Assembly (NCBI GenBank): GCA_016124425.1
Contig: WGNT01000187.1
Span: 1-32,670 of the forward strand
Length of the DNA: 32,670 nucleotides
Origin: Cytophagales bacterium
GTDB lineage: Bacteria; Bacteroidota; Bacteroidia; Cytophagales; Cyclobacteriaceae
Direction of reading: 5' to 3'
Position numbers and translations under genes: made by a program. Each line of letters opens with the position of its first letter. Within the stretch, counting starts at the first letter, position 1. Of the stretch, positions 7,972 through 17,500 are shown piece by piece. The notes beneath the pieces are model-generated. The model was not told where the DNA came from and searched no databases. It was given only the letters and a program-made list of their open reading frames with translations.

Positions 7972-8268
7972 CTACACGTCAAAATCAAATACTTGGACTT
8001 TAGCCCACTTATGCTTGTGATCAGCAATAAATTTTAGATGGTCGGCATCTTCCTGGTATAAGTCATGATCTGCCATGGTTTCAAAATACACAGTGAGGGC
8101 AATGTGATAGCTATCTTCAATGACGTCTCTCTTGGGTGTCTTAGCAGGAACACCTACTAAATAATCCTTTGCGCTTGCAAGGCTTCCGATGGTTCGGCAA
8201 CCTTCCATTACATCATTGAGGTCCGAGTCGGGCTGGTGCAGCCAGAAAAATACTTGGTGTACGATCAT
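7972..8268 (-). CDS. Dabb (stress-responsive alpha/beta barrel) domain protein
   Basis: A 98-aa single-domain protein of the Dabb family (dimeric alpha/beta barrel, ferredoxin-like). The opening strand IVHQVFFWL, the SLASAKDYLVGVPAKTPKRDVIEDSYHIALTVYFET middle and the HKHKWAKVQVFDF end fit this fold. The family includes plant stress proteins and bacterial proteins of mostly unknown role; some relatives are cyclases or monooxygenases, so no reaction is claimed. It is convergent with hslV and shares the bidirectional terminator, and it appears to be a single-gene unit. A long T-rich stretch lies just upstream of its ATG. Confidence 0.85.
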   Translation of the reverse strand: MIVHQVFFWLHQPDSDLNDVMEGCRTIGSLASAKDYLVGVPAKTPKRDVIEDSYHIALTVYFETMADHDLYQEDADHLKFIADHKHKWAKVQVFDFDV

Positions 8269-8760
8269 GTCTTTTTTGTTTTTGTAGCTTGATGTGGGTT
8301 ATACACTAAAGAAGCAATTGATAGTGCCACAGGAAATTTCCATATGGGTTAGGATTATTCTTTCCTTAATAGCGTATCAACATGAATTGCCTCCGAATAC
8401 ATCTGCTAAAGTATAGAAAAAAACAGATGTATGCTCTCATCCAATAAATATTCTCCAATAATCTCTCATGTCTACCCGTCGTATAGGCATTAGGCTCCCC
8501 AAAAATCTATACTAAAGCCAAAAGAAGTCGTTCGCAGTCCCATCAAAGGCAAATCGCAATCCCGACAATACATTCATCTTAGTTTTTTGATTAGCAATAC
8601 ACTACGCTCCTTTCAATGGAGGACAGGTAGGCCCATATCACGACTTATGGAGCCAAAACGGCTTTTGGAGCGACGCCTGTGCGTACCTGTGGTTTTTTTT
8701 CTACCAAAATCCGTACCTTCGGGGTACGTCATAGTACGAAACCCATACCCCTCCTTTCAA
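8269..8760. other. 492-bp non-coding region with three hairpins
   Basis: I see no credible protein gene here. A frame open from a TTG at 8587 runs into the downstream kinase gene, but its extra 58 residues do not resemble the family. Three dyads stand out: ATACATCTG (8397-8405) with CAGATGTAT (8424-8432); the nested structure at 8605-8700 (annotated separately); and CGTACC (8712-8717) with GGTACG (8723-8728) just before the start of the kinase gene. Confidence 0.6.
8605..8700 (+). promoter_or_regulatory. Attenuator-like structured leader before the MtnK-like gene
   Basis: Alternative stems can form. One pairs CGCTCC (8605-8610) with GGAGCG (8667-8672). Another pairs ACAGGTA (8623-8629) with TACCTGT (8684-8690), directly followed by GG and eight T, like an intrinsic terminator. 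A perfect inner hairpin has CCAAAA (8653-8658) against TTTTGG (8663-8668) with a 4-nt loop. The first stem and the inner hairpin share bases 8667-8668 and so compete. The layout suggests transcription attenuation ahead of the gene starting at 8761. I do not recognise a known riboswitch class; the SAM-I core motifs known upstream of Bacillus mtnK are not visible. Confidence 0.4.
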
Positions 8761-9750
8761 ATGACAATTAGATTAGAAGAACCGTTGGATTATTTGCAGG
8801 AAGATTTTCTTCGTGGAAGAATGAATTTGCTGACTCCGAACGAACATATCATCGACTACCGACGTGCCGGGGAAGGAAATATGAATGTCGTGCTGCGGGT
8901 CCTTACGAACAAACGGTCCTTTATTCTAAAACAGTCTCGTCCTTATGTGGCCAAATATCCGCAAGTGGCTGCTCCTTTCGAACGGATATCAATTGAACAC
9001 GAATTTTATGCCCGTATCTCAGATGATACCCTACTGTCTACATTTACTCCTAAGGTATATGGTTTTCACGAAGAGCACCAGGTTTTAGTGTTGGAAGACC
9101 TTGGCTTCAGTACGGATTTTTTACCGCTCTATGCTCGAGAGAACACAATACATTATTCTGACGGGATGACGTTAGTCGCTTTTCTCAAAGCCCTGCATCG
9201 GCTGCATGTTTCCAACTTTCCTACCAACGAGAAAATGAAGGTGCTCAATCATACCCACATTTTTGACTTCCCCTTTCAAAAACATAACGGATTTGATCTA
9301 GATCAAATCCAACCGGGGCTTCAAGAAGCCGCAAATACCTATAAATCAAATCAGAAACTGCTTGAAAAAATCCATCGCCTTGGTCAGATCTACCTTTCTA
9401 CCGGAAAACACCTCCTCCACGGAGATTTTTATCCCGGTAGCTGGCTACGCGTCGGTGAAGCGATCAAAGTCATTGACATGGAATTTTCTTTTATGGGAGA
9501 CCGGGAATTTGATTTAGGCGTAATGGTTGCCCACCTGATGCTCGCAGGCGTTCAAATACACAGCATCCATAGCTATATAACTGCGTATGACGAAGCAGAC
9601 CTAGACATTGCTTTGCTTTACTCCTACGCAGGGGTTGAATTGCTCAGAAGATTGTTTGGCTTGGCCCAGTTGCCCCTAAGCATTACCCTGCAAGAAAAAA
9701 TAACATTGGCCGATCAGGCTGCCACCTTTATTGTTGATGGAAATGCGTAA
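8761..9750 (+). CDS. Phosphotransferase related to 5-methylthioribose kinase
   Basis: A 329-aa kinase of the aminoglycoside phosphotransferase/choline kinase fold. The N-lobe has the glycine-containing loop GEGNMNVVLRV and the ATP-binding Lys in SFILKQSRPYV. The C-lobe has the catalytic loop LLHGDFYPGSW (Brenner-type HGD) and the metal-binding VIDMEFSFMGDREFDLG. The GEGNxNxV, KQSRPY and HGD..GS..VID.EF patterns match MtnK, the kinase of the methionine salvage pathway, more than drug kinases. It lacks neighbouring salvage genes, so the substrate could be another sugar or nucleoside-derived ring. The ATG at 8761 is chosen because the upstream extension starts at TTG and runs through the hairpin leader. 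Its end overlaps the next gene by about 14 bp. A perfect 22-bp palindrome sits at 9289-9310 inside the gene. Confidence 0.78.
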   Translation: MTIRLEEPLDYLQEDFLRGRMNLLTPNEHIIDYRRAGEGNMNVVLRVLTNKRSFILKQSRPYVAKYPQVAAPFERISIEHEFYARISDDTLLSTFTPKVYGFHEEHQVLVLEDLGFSTDFLPLYARENTIHYSDGMTLVAFLKALHRLHVSNFPTNEKMKVLNHTHIFDFPFQKHNGFDLDQIQPGLQEAANTYKSNQKLLEKIHRLGQIYLSTGKHLLHGDFYPGSWLRVGEAIKVIDMEFSFMGDREFDLGVMVAHLMLAGVQIHSIHSYITAYDEADLDIALLYSYAGVELLRRLFGLAQLPLSITLQEKITLADQAATFIVDGNA

Positions 9751-10990
9751 AATCGGTTGGATATTCCTATCCCTCGTTTGTCTTTGTGCCTGCAATCGGC
9801 AGGAGAAACGAGAGCCTGCCAATCCCACCAGGAAGGACACGTTGACTCTGACACCGGAAGAACTTCAAAATAAAGTCTTGGGGATGATTGTGGGAAGCGC
9901 AATTGGAGATGCCATGGGAGCGCCAACTGAAATGTGGTCTAGAGAAGAAATCGACAAAACATATGGTTGGGTCAATGGGCTCGATTCTATGGTTCGGGAA
10001 GTTTCACCTGAAGGAATCTGGATCCCAAATCTCCCTGCAGGCGGAACAACAGACGACACCCGCTGGAAAAAGCTTGCCTTTGAATACCTAGCAGCCGAAA
10101 AAAGTCTTCAACTAGATCCAAAACAATTCGCTAAACGGATTTTAAATGAATATGAATCTGCCATCGCTTATTTTCAAAGAATCAAGGGGACCGATCCGGA
10201 TCCCTTTTATGCAAACATGCTTCGCGTAGGGTGGCTTCAGGAATGGGCCAAAGTTGCAAAACCCTTTTTAGCGGATGATCTTACAGGCTATATGGATGGG
10301 TTAAGTACATTCTATGGCGGAGAAATGGTATGTGCGGGATTGCTTTATGCCCCTGCAATAGGCGTGTTCTTTCCGGGACGACCGGAAGTGGCCTATAAAC
10401 AGGCCTATGCATTAAGCATTTTCGATCTCGGATACGCACGCGATATCAGTGCGCTTGCGGCAGCTATGACTTCCGCAGCCATGGAAATGAACCCGTCGCA
10501 GGCCAATGTTTTGGCTGTACTCCGGCAGATAGACCCCGAAGGGTATTTTCAAACCCGACTTGTCGGGCGGAGTTCTTACCGCATCCTGCAAAAGGCGATG
10601 GACATTGTAGCCGCAGTGCAAAATGACAGCCTAAGTAAAGAGGAAGCTTCGACTCCCGACCGCATGCGGAAGGCCTTTGCCCTACTTGATGAAAACCTAC
10701 AAGACATGCCCTTTCATGCCGGTGAAATACACCTGCAAGTACTGACAGCACTTCTTTTCGCGGATTTTGATTTTGAAGTTACGCTACAGTTTTTGGTAAA
10801 TTATGGCAGAGACAATGACACGACGGCAGCGGTGGCAGGAGCAATTTTAGGCGCCTTCTATGGCTTTCAAGGGCTACCAGCACGTCTTCGAACCCAGGTA
10901 ATACTCGTTAACAAGGATGTTTTGACAACTGATTTGGTTGAATTATCCACTAAGCTTACCAACCAAATCGTTTTATTGCACAACAATTAG
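9737..10990 (+). CDS. Exported lipoprotein of the ADP-ribosylglycohydrolase family
   Basis: A protein of about 417 aa of the ADP-ribosyl-[dinitrogenase reductase] glycohydrolase (DraG/ARH) fold. Family landmarks are GMIVGSAIGDAMGAPTE, GGTTDDTRW (the metal-binding TDDT) and, near the C-terminus, GRDNDTTAAVAGAILGAFYG (usually GxDxDT), so the di-metal site looks complete. The N-terminus (MRKIGWIFLSLVCLCAC) is a type II signal peptide with lipobox LCAC; the mature protein would begin at Cys and sit in the periplasm or outer membrane. That is unusual for an enzyme class best known from the cytoplasm; exported members may act on other N- or O-glycosides. ATG codons at 9737 and 9743 are both possible; both overlap the end of the kinase gene, implying translational coupling. 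Confidence 0.85.
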   Translation: MEMRKIGWIFLSLVCLCACNRQEKREPANPTRKDTLTLTPEELQNKVLGMIVGSAIGDAMGAPTEMWSREEIDKTYGWVNGLDSMVREVSPEGIWIPNLPAGGTTDDTRWKKLAFEYLAAEKSLQLDPKQFAKRILNEYESAIAYFQRIKGTDPDPFYANMLRVGWLQEWAKVAKPFLADDLTGYMDGLSTFYGGEMVCAGLLYAPAIGVFFPGRPEVAYKQAYALSIFDLGYARDISALAAAMTSAAMEMNPSQANVLAVLRQIDPEGYFQTRLVGRSSYRILQKAMDIVAAVQNDSLSKEEASTPDRMRKAFALLDENLQDMPFHAGEIHLQVLTALLFADFDFEVTLQFLVNYGRDNDTTAAVAGAILGAFYGFQGLPARLRTQVILVNKDVLTTDLVELSTKLTNQIVLLHNN

Positions 10991-11577
10991 GGAGGTGGGC
11001 GAAAGAAAAAACAGCTCTATATTGTATATAACCCATTATTTAGCTAATTTTCAGCATACTTAAAGAGGGGTTGGGATCAAGTAGCTTTTAGTAAATGTGC
11101 TCGACCAATCCTCCTAAGTCAACGTGGTCTGTACAGGTACTGCGATGATAGGTGGTATTTCAGTATTTTCGCCGGTTAGTTTTGCCCGTTTAGGTCAAAA
11201 ATTACTAATTAGTGAAGATAGAGACAAGAGAATTTTTACCGGTATGACTAAACGAACAACACGGCATTTTTTAAGCCATCAATCGCTCCACTTCTCGTTG
11301 GAGTCTAGATCAATTATATCGACTTCGCCTTGCGCAAGAAGTTCTGCTATTTATTCTGATTCGGGCCATTTCAAAAAATTGCTGATAGTTGTAGTAATTT
11401 CCGGGTTTTCGTGGCGCACGCTTTATGAGGCAGTCGATGGCTTGGTGTGGCACATATCCGAGGAAAATGAAAATCGTGTGAACCGGCACCCCTTTAGCGT
11501 TTGGGAAGAAATCAGCCATAATTTCCGTGTTTTTCGGTACGCCCACCGATCCTGCTTTATATTGTAATCACTTATCC
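10991..11577. other. 587-bp region without an intact gene; possible decayed minus-strand ORF
   Basis: No intact gene is supported. A plus-strand frame at 11124-11567 starts at GTG and has low-complexity Ser/Arg-rich content, so I do not call it. On the minus strand, one frame between about 11460 and 11110 reads protein-like pieces separated by in-frame stops: ENPEITTTISNFLKWPESE, then IAELLAQGEVDIIDLDSNEK, then KRAKLTGENTEIPPIIAVPV. This could be a pseudogene remnant. No terminator for the preceding gene is obvious. Confidence 0.4.
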
Positions 11578-14500
11578 ATGGACACTATCGAACTACCCAT
11601 TGTCGATCCCGGGCATCAGCAAACAGATTCTCCCGCACCTGTAGATCCACTTCACATTATTGCAGTGGGTGCTTCAGCCGGTGGTTTAGAGGCGCTCCAG
11701 CAATTTCTCTTCCACTTTAAGCATATTGCTCATACAAGTATTATTGTTGCGCAGCACCTTAGTCCCATACACAAAAGCATGTTGGTACACCTGCTTAGTA
11801 AAGAAACATCGCTTACTGTCAGTGAGGCGAAGGCAGGGCAAATTCTAGTTCCCCACCACGTGTATATAACCCCTCCGGATAAAGAAATTTCCATCGTAGG
11901 AGACCGGATCCAATTACAAAAGCCGGCCTCACCTACTGGGCCAAAACCCTCAGTGGATGTCTTGTTTAACTCACTGGCGGGACGAAAAACAGGAAAAACC
12001 ATCGCAATAATCTTGTCCGGAACTGGTACAGACGGATCAATCGGCCTTGTTGCTCTCAAAGAAAATTCCGCATACATCATCGCACAGGATCCTAAAAGTG
12101 CGAAATACGACGGCATGCCCATGGCTGCAATCAACACCGGACTTGTAGATGCCATCCTGTGCCCCGAAAAAATGGGAGAAGCGGTAACAGCCTATCTTAC
12201 CAATTGGGAATACAACGTAGAAACGAGTACCCAAGTAGAAAAAGAGCCTTCCGCCTATTCACATATATTGACATTAATCCGCACAAAGACCGGCGTTGAC
12301 TTTTCGAGTTATAAGACAAATACCATTGAACGAAGGCTTGAAAAGCGAATGAGCAGTCTTAACATCTCCCGTCTTGAAGACTACCTGCTCTTTCTGCAAT
12401 CGAATCCTTCAGAGCTGGACACACAATATAAGACACTGTTGATAGGTGTTACCTCTTTTTTTAGAAACGAGGAAGCCTTTGCGATGCTTACAAGTCAACT
12501 TAGTGCCATCATAAGCTCAAAAGAAATGCATGAACCAATTCGCATTTGGGTTCCTGGATGTTCAACGGGTGAAGAGGCATATTCCGTTGCAATCATTTTG
12601 CATCAATTGCTTAACAAGGCGAACAAAAGAAATACGGTTCAAATTTTCGCTACGGACATTGATGAAACAGCCATTCAACAGGGGAGACGGGGCATCTATA
12701 AGAAAGAGGCATTAAAAAACCTCAAACATGAGCTTATTGAGGAGTATTTTATCGATTTGGAAGGCTGCTACGAACTCGTCAAACCGATCAGATCGATGAT
12801 ACTTTTTTCTAAACATGATCTAACCCGGAATCCCCCATTTTTAAAATTAGACCTTATCTCCTGTAGGAATCTGTTGATTTACTTTAATTCGGAGTTGCAA
12901 AAACAGGTTATCGCACTATTTCATTATGCCCTTCTGCCCGGTAGCTATTTGTTTTTGGGCAAATCCGAAACCATTGGTCCCTTCGCCGAGCTGTTTGAAG
13001 CAATTGATTCCAATAGTAAAATTTATCGACGGAAGTGGAACGGAGGTAATCTTGCACCAAAGGTTCTGCCTTTTAAATCCCAGGCAAACCTGATTCCTAA
13101 AGGTACTCCTCCAACGAAAAAACACGAGCTCACCATTTCCGATCTCGTAAAAGAGACTCTTTTCAACACCTTCGAACATCCCTACGTTGTTGTAAATAAG
13201 GCCCATACTATCTTGGAGGTCAATGGAGACGTAAGGTTATTTTTAGGATTGAGCAGCGGGTCCATTCAGTTGAACCTCATTAAAATGACCAATCCCGAAA
13301 TTCAGCTTGAGGTCAGGGCAATACTTAACAAAGCCATAAAGGATCGATGCAGTTTTAAAAGTAAACTAAAGAAGTTTGAGCTATTTGGATCGACCCACTA
13401 TGTACGGGTTACCGCCAAACCGCTTATCTATGCCTCGACTAACGAAGAACTTTTCGTAGTCATCTTTGAGAAACTCGACATTGACGAGTTTTTTCCACAT
13501 GAACAAATGGGAGACAAGGATGTATTGATAACGCAGCGAACGGCAGAATTGGAGGATGAGCTTCTTGCCACAAAGGAGCACCTGCAAACCTATATCGAAC
13601 AGATCGAGACGAGTAATGAGGAATTACAGTCTCTGAACGAAGAGCTGCAAAGTACCAATGAAGAATTACAGTCAAGCAACGAGGAACTAGAAACGACGAA
13701 CGAAGAACTACAGAGTACTACTGAGGAAATACAAATAACCTATGCAGAGTTGAAAGCCGCACATGATGAGCTTGAAAAAAAAGAGTTCTTACTTCGAAAA
13801 GTTCAGGCTAATAGTCAGGCACTTTTGAACAACGACTTGCAGGGCTTCATATTGGTTGACAACACCTACCATATTCTGGATTTTAATGAAAAAGCCACCA
13901 ACATACTTTCCACTTTTCGTTCTCGCCGATTTCAGGTGGGAGATTCACTTATCGATTTTCTACCGGAAGGCAAAATTGATGAATTTATCCGCGATTTTGG
14001 ACAGGCTTTAAAGGGGCAGCCCTATTTTGGAGAGAAAGAGTTTATCACGCTTCAAGGGGAGACGAAGTGGGTCGCCGTCACCTATAGTCCCGTGATATTC
14101 GGAGAGAGCCAAGTGACCGGAATATCTATTGGCTTATTGGATATTACAGACCTGAAAACCGCACAAAGTGATCTGACCCAAACGGAGCGTTTAATCAGCT
14201 CGGTTTTTAATATTGTTTCTACTGGTATTTGTATTATTGATGACCGAGGGATATTTGTCGACATGAATAGGAGCTTCTGTGAAATCCACGGCTATTTAAG
14301 AGAGGAGCTTATCGGTAGTCCATTTAGCAGTTTCATCCCAAGCTCGAGCAAATCCCAACTAGAGAAAATCCTAAAAAGAGTTTTAGCTGGCGGGAATCAT
14401 CGTCCCTTTGAAGCAAAAATGTGCCATAAATCCGGAAGACTTCTTTCCGTTGCGCTTTTTGCCGACCAACTTGATCTGTCTAATGGAAAAAAGTACATGG

Positions 14501-17500
14501 TAATTTCCATCCAAGACATCACTAAACAAAACAATACCCAAAAACTACTGGAAGATACACAGGAAATTGCAAATATAGGCGCCTGGGAGTTTGATGTAGC
14601 CAATGAACTTCTAAGCATTACTCCCACGATTAAAAAGATATATGGAATAAATACCGACGACCCACTGGATATTTCCAACGGGTTAAACTACTACAAACCG
14701 GGTAAAAACAGAAATCAAATCTACAGGGCATTTGAAAAGTGTGTTCAAGATGGAATCCCGTTCGATTTGGAATTAGAAATCATCGCCGAGGGAGGCATAG
14801 AAAAATGGGTTCGCCTGATAGGAAATGCGGACAAGGTAGACGAGCAGATTACACGGATCTATGGCTGCCTTCAGGACATTACTTCGTTGAAGGAAATGGA
14901 ACATCAGATGGCCGCTGTACTGGACAATTTGCCAGGAGCTGTTTTCCAATACAAACTTGATCCTGAGGGATCAAATTCCATTATGTTGTTAAATGACGGT
15001 GCCCGGATACTCTGGGGGTTGGAACCAGAAGCCGTCATGAACGACAGTAAACTAGTCTGGGACATGATGCATCCAGATGATCTTTTGCCCGTATCAGAAA
15101 GCATTGAACATTCTGCTACCCATCTTAGCCGTTGGGTGGCAGAATGGAGGATAATCCGACCTTCTGGTGAGATAAATTGGCATCAAGGAGCGGGAAACCC
15201 AAAAAGAACCGCCGACGGGGGGACCATTTGGGATACTATCGTACTCGACATCACGAATGTCAAACAGGCAGAGCAAACATTGGAAAGAACGAATGCCGAA
15301 CTGAATAAAATATTAGAATCTTCACTCGATGTAATTTGTTCTGCAGATGCCTCAGGAAACTTTATTTCGGTTAGTGCTGCGAGTAAGACAGTCTTCGGCT
15401 ATGAACCCGAAGAGTTAATCGGAAAAAATTACCGAAGCTTTGTCTCCCCTGAGACCAAAGATAAGTCAGTAAAGATCGCTAGTGAAATCGTAGGGGGCAT
15501 TACAGTCAACCACTTCGAAAACGAATTTATCAAGAAAGACGGGACGCGGGTGCCGCTGCTATGGTCTGCCCGATGGGACGAGGACGAGCAACGGATGTTC
15601 AGCATTGCGCGGGACGCGACAGAAATTAAAGAAGCCCAAAAGCAGATCATTCAAAACGAAAAATTACTTAACGAGGCCCAAAGAATCGCAAAGATGGGCA
15701 GTTGGAACCTTGATTGTGCTACGTCGAAATTAACATGGACCGAATCACTTTTTTCGGTCTTTGGAATTGACAGAGAAACCTTCAAAGAGAACCACGCGTC
15801 TGTCCTCGAACTAGTCGACCTGAAAGATAAAGTACCCCTCCAAAGGACGCTGGAAAATGCAAGATCTTCTGGAATACCGTACACTATTGAGTACAGGATT
15901 ACCACTCCAGCAGGAAAGAAGAGGGTGATTGAGGAATTCGGATACAGTGAAAAGGATGGCTCAGGCAAGTTGATCCGGCTATACGGGACTGCACAGGATA
16001 TAACGGAACGTAGGCATGCGGAAAGAAAAATTATAGAAAGTAATCAGCGGTTCATTTACGCCACTCAAGCCACTTCCGATGTTATATGGGATTGGGACGT
16101 CAACTCCGGAAAGGTCGTTTGGGGGGAAAATTATCCCCTGGTATTTGGCTTACTACCTGAAAATGCTAACAGCGATCTGGAAAACGTACATGCGAGAATT
16201 CATCCTGACGAAAAAGAAGCGCTATTTAGCCATGCTGTCAAAACAATAAAAAGCGATACAAATACCTGGTGGTTTGAACACCGCTACCTCAAATCCGATG
16301 GTAGTTACGCTTATGTTTCTAACAAAGCATTTCTAGTAAGGAAGGAAGATGGAAAGGCAATCCGCGTAATTGGGGCCATGCAGGACATTACCCAGAAAAA
16401 GCGGGAAGAACAAACGCTCAAGCTGATGGAAAAGGTGATAAAAAACACCAGCGATGCCATCTTGATCACCACCGTAGGATCTAAAGGCGGTGCCGCACCT
16501 GAAATCATCTTTATCAACGAAGCATTCACCAAGGTCACTGGTTATACGGCGTCCGAAGTGCTGGGAAAATCCCCAAGAATTCTTCAAGGTCCAAAAACCA
16601 GTGCTGAGGATGTAGAAAAACTTAATTCCGCAATCAAGGAGCTAAGGCAGTATGAGATCACGCTACTCAATTACAAAAAAAACGGGCAAGAATTTTGGAA
16701 CAATATTTCGGTGACCCCCGTCACCGATGCAGCAGGGGAAGTGTCTCAGTGGATTTCCATCCAGCGGGATGTGACTAAGCTTAAACACGAAGCTTATCAG
16801 AAGCAACTCCTCGATTCTATTAGCGATATGTTTTCCGAAGACAACGAGTTGATACCGACTTTGGAAAATGTGTTGGCTCATTTAGCTGAATTTGGGAATT
16901 TTGATTTGGCAGAGGCATGGCTGGTTGATACAGACCAAAAAGCAATAAAGTTGCGCGGTAAAACAATACGAAGCGATGTTGCTGAACAATTTTACTCGGA
17001 AAGCGGTCATTTAACCTCTTTTAAACGGGATGAAGGCGTTCCCGGTAAGGTTTGGAAAACCAAAAAAATTGAGGTCTGGGATAAAAATGACCCAAAAATT
17101 GACTTTATCCGCATGGCAGGTGCGATAAAATCCGGGCTAAATTCGGTATTTGGACTTCCTCTCCTACACAATGATGTTATTTTGGGCGTACTTATTTTTG
17201 GAAGCAATGGGACAACGGAACAACTGCTATCGTTAAAAGGGCTCTTTCAGCAACTGGAGACATTTTTGGGCGGGGAGATTAGACGAAAACAACTGGAAGA
17301 ACAACTAAAAAAATTGTTCAATACCGCACCAGATATTATTTGCATTTCTGGGTTGGATGGGTATTTCAAGAAAATCAATCCAGCTGCGTGTACCTTACTT
17401 GAGTATTCGGAGGAAGAACTCCTCTCCACGCCGTTTATGACATTTATTCATCCGGAGGACAGGGAAAAGACGGCTAACCGTTTTATTCAGCTTCCAGAGC

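Noticed and set aside
8587-8760. Upstream extension of the MtnK-like kinase
   Set aside because: It starts at TTG, runs through the hairpin region and has no family-like sequence; the ATG at 8761 is better.
10554-10567. CCCGAC/GTCGGG palindrome resembling the second dyad of the intergenic repeat
   Set aside because: It lies inside the well-supported ADP-ribosylglycohydrolase gene, lacks the rest of the repeat and can be explained by coding sequence.
11124-11567. 147-codon plus-strand ORF before the giant kinase
   Set aside because: GTG start, Ser/Arg-rich content without any recognisable motif, and it overlaps the start of the kinase gene.
13612-13740. Tandem nucleotide repeat in the giant kinase gene
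   Set aside because: It reflects heptads of the NEELQST coiled coil, a common linker in CheB-CheR kinases, not a separate DNA repeat.
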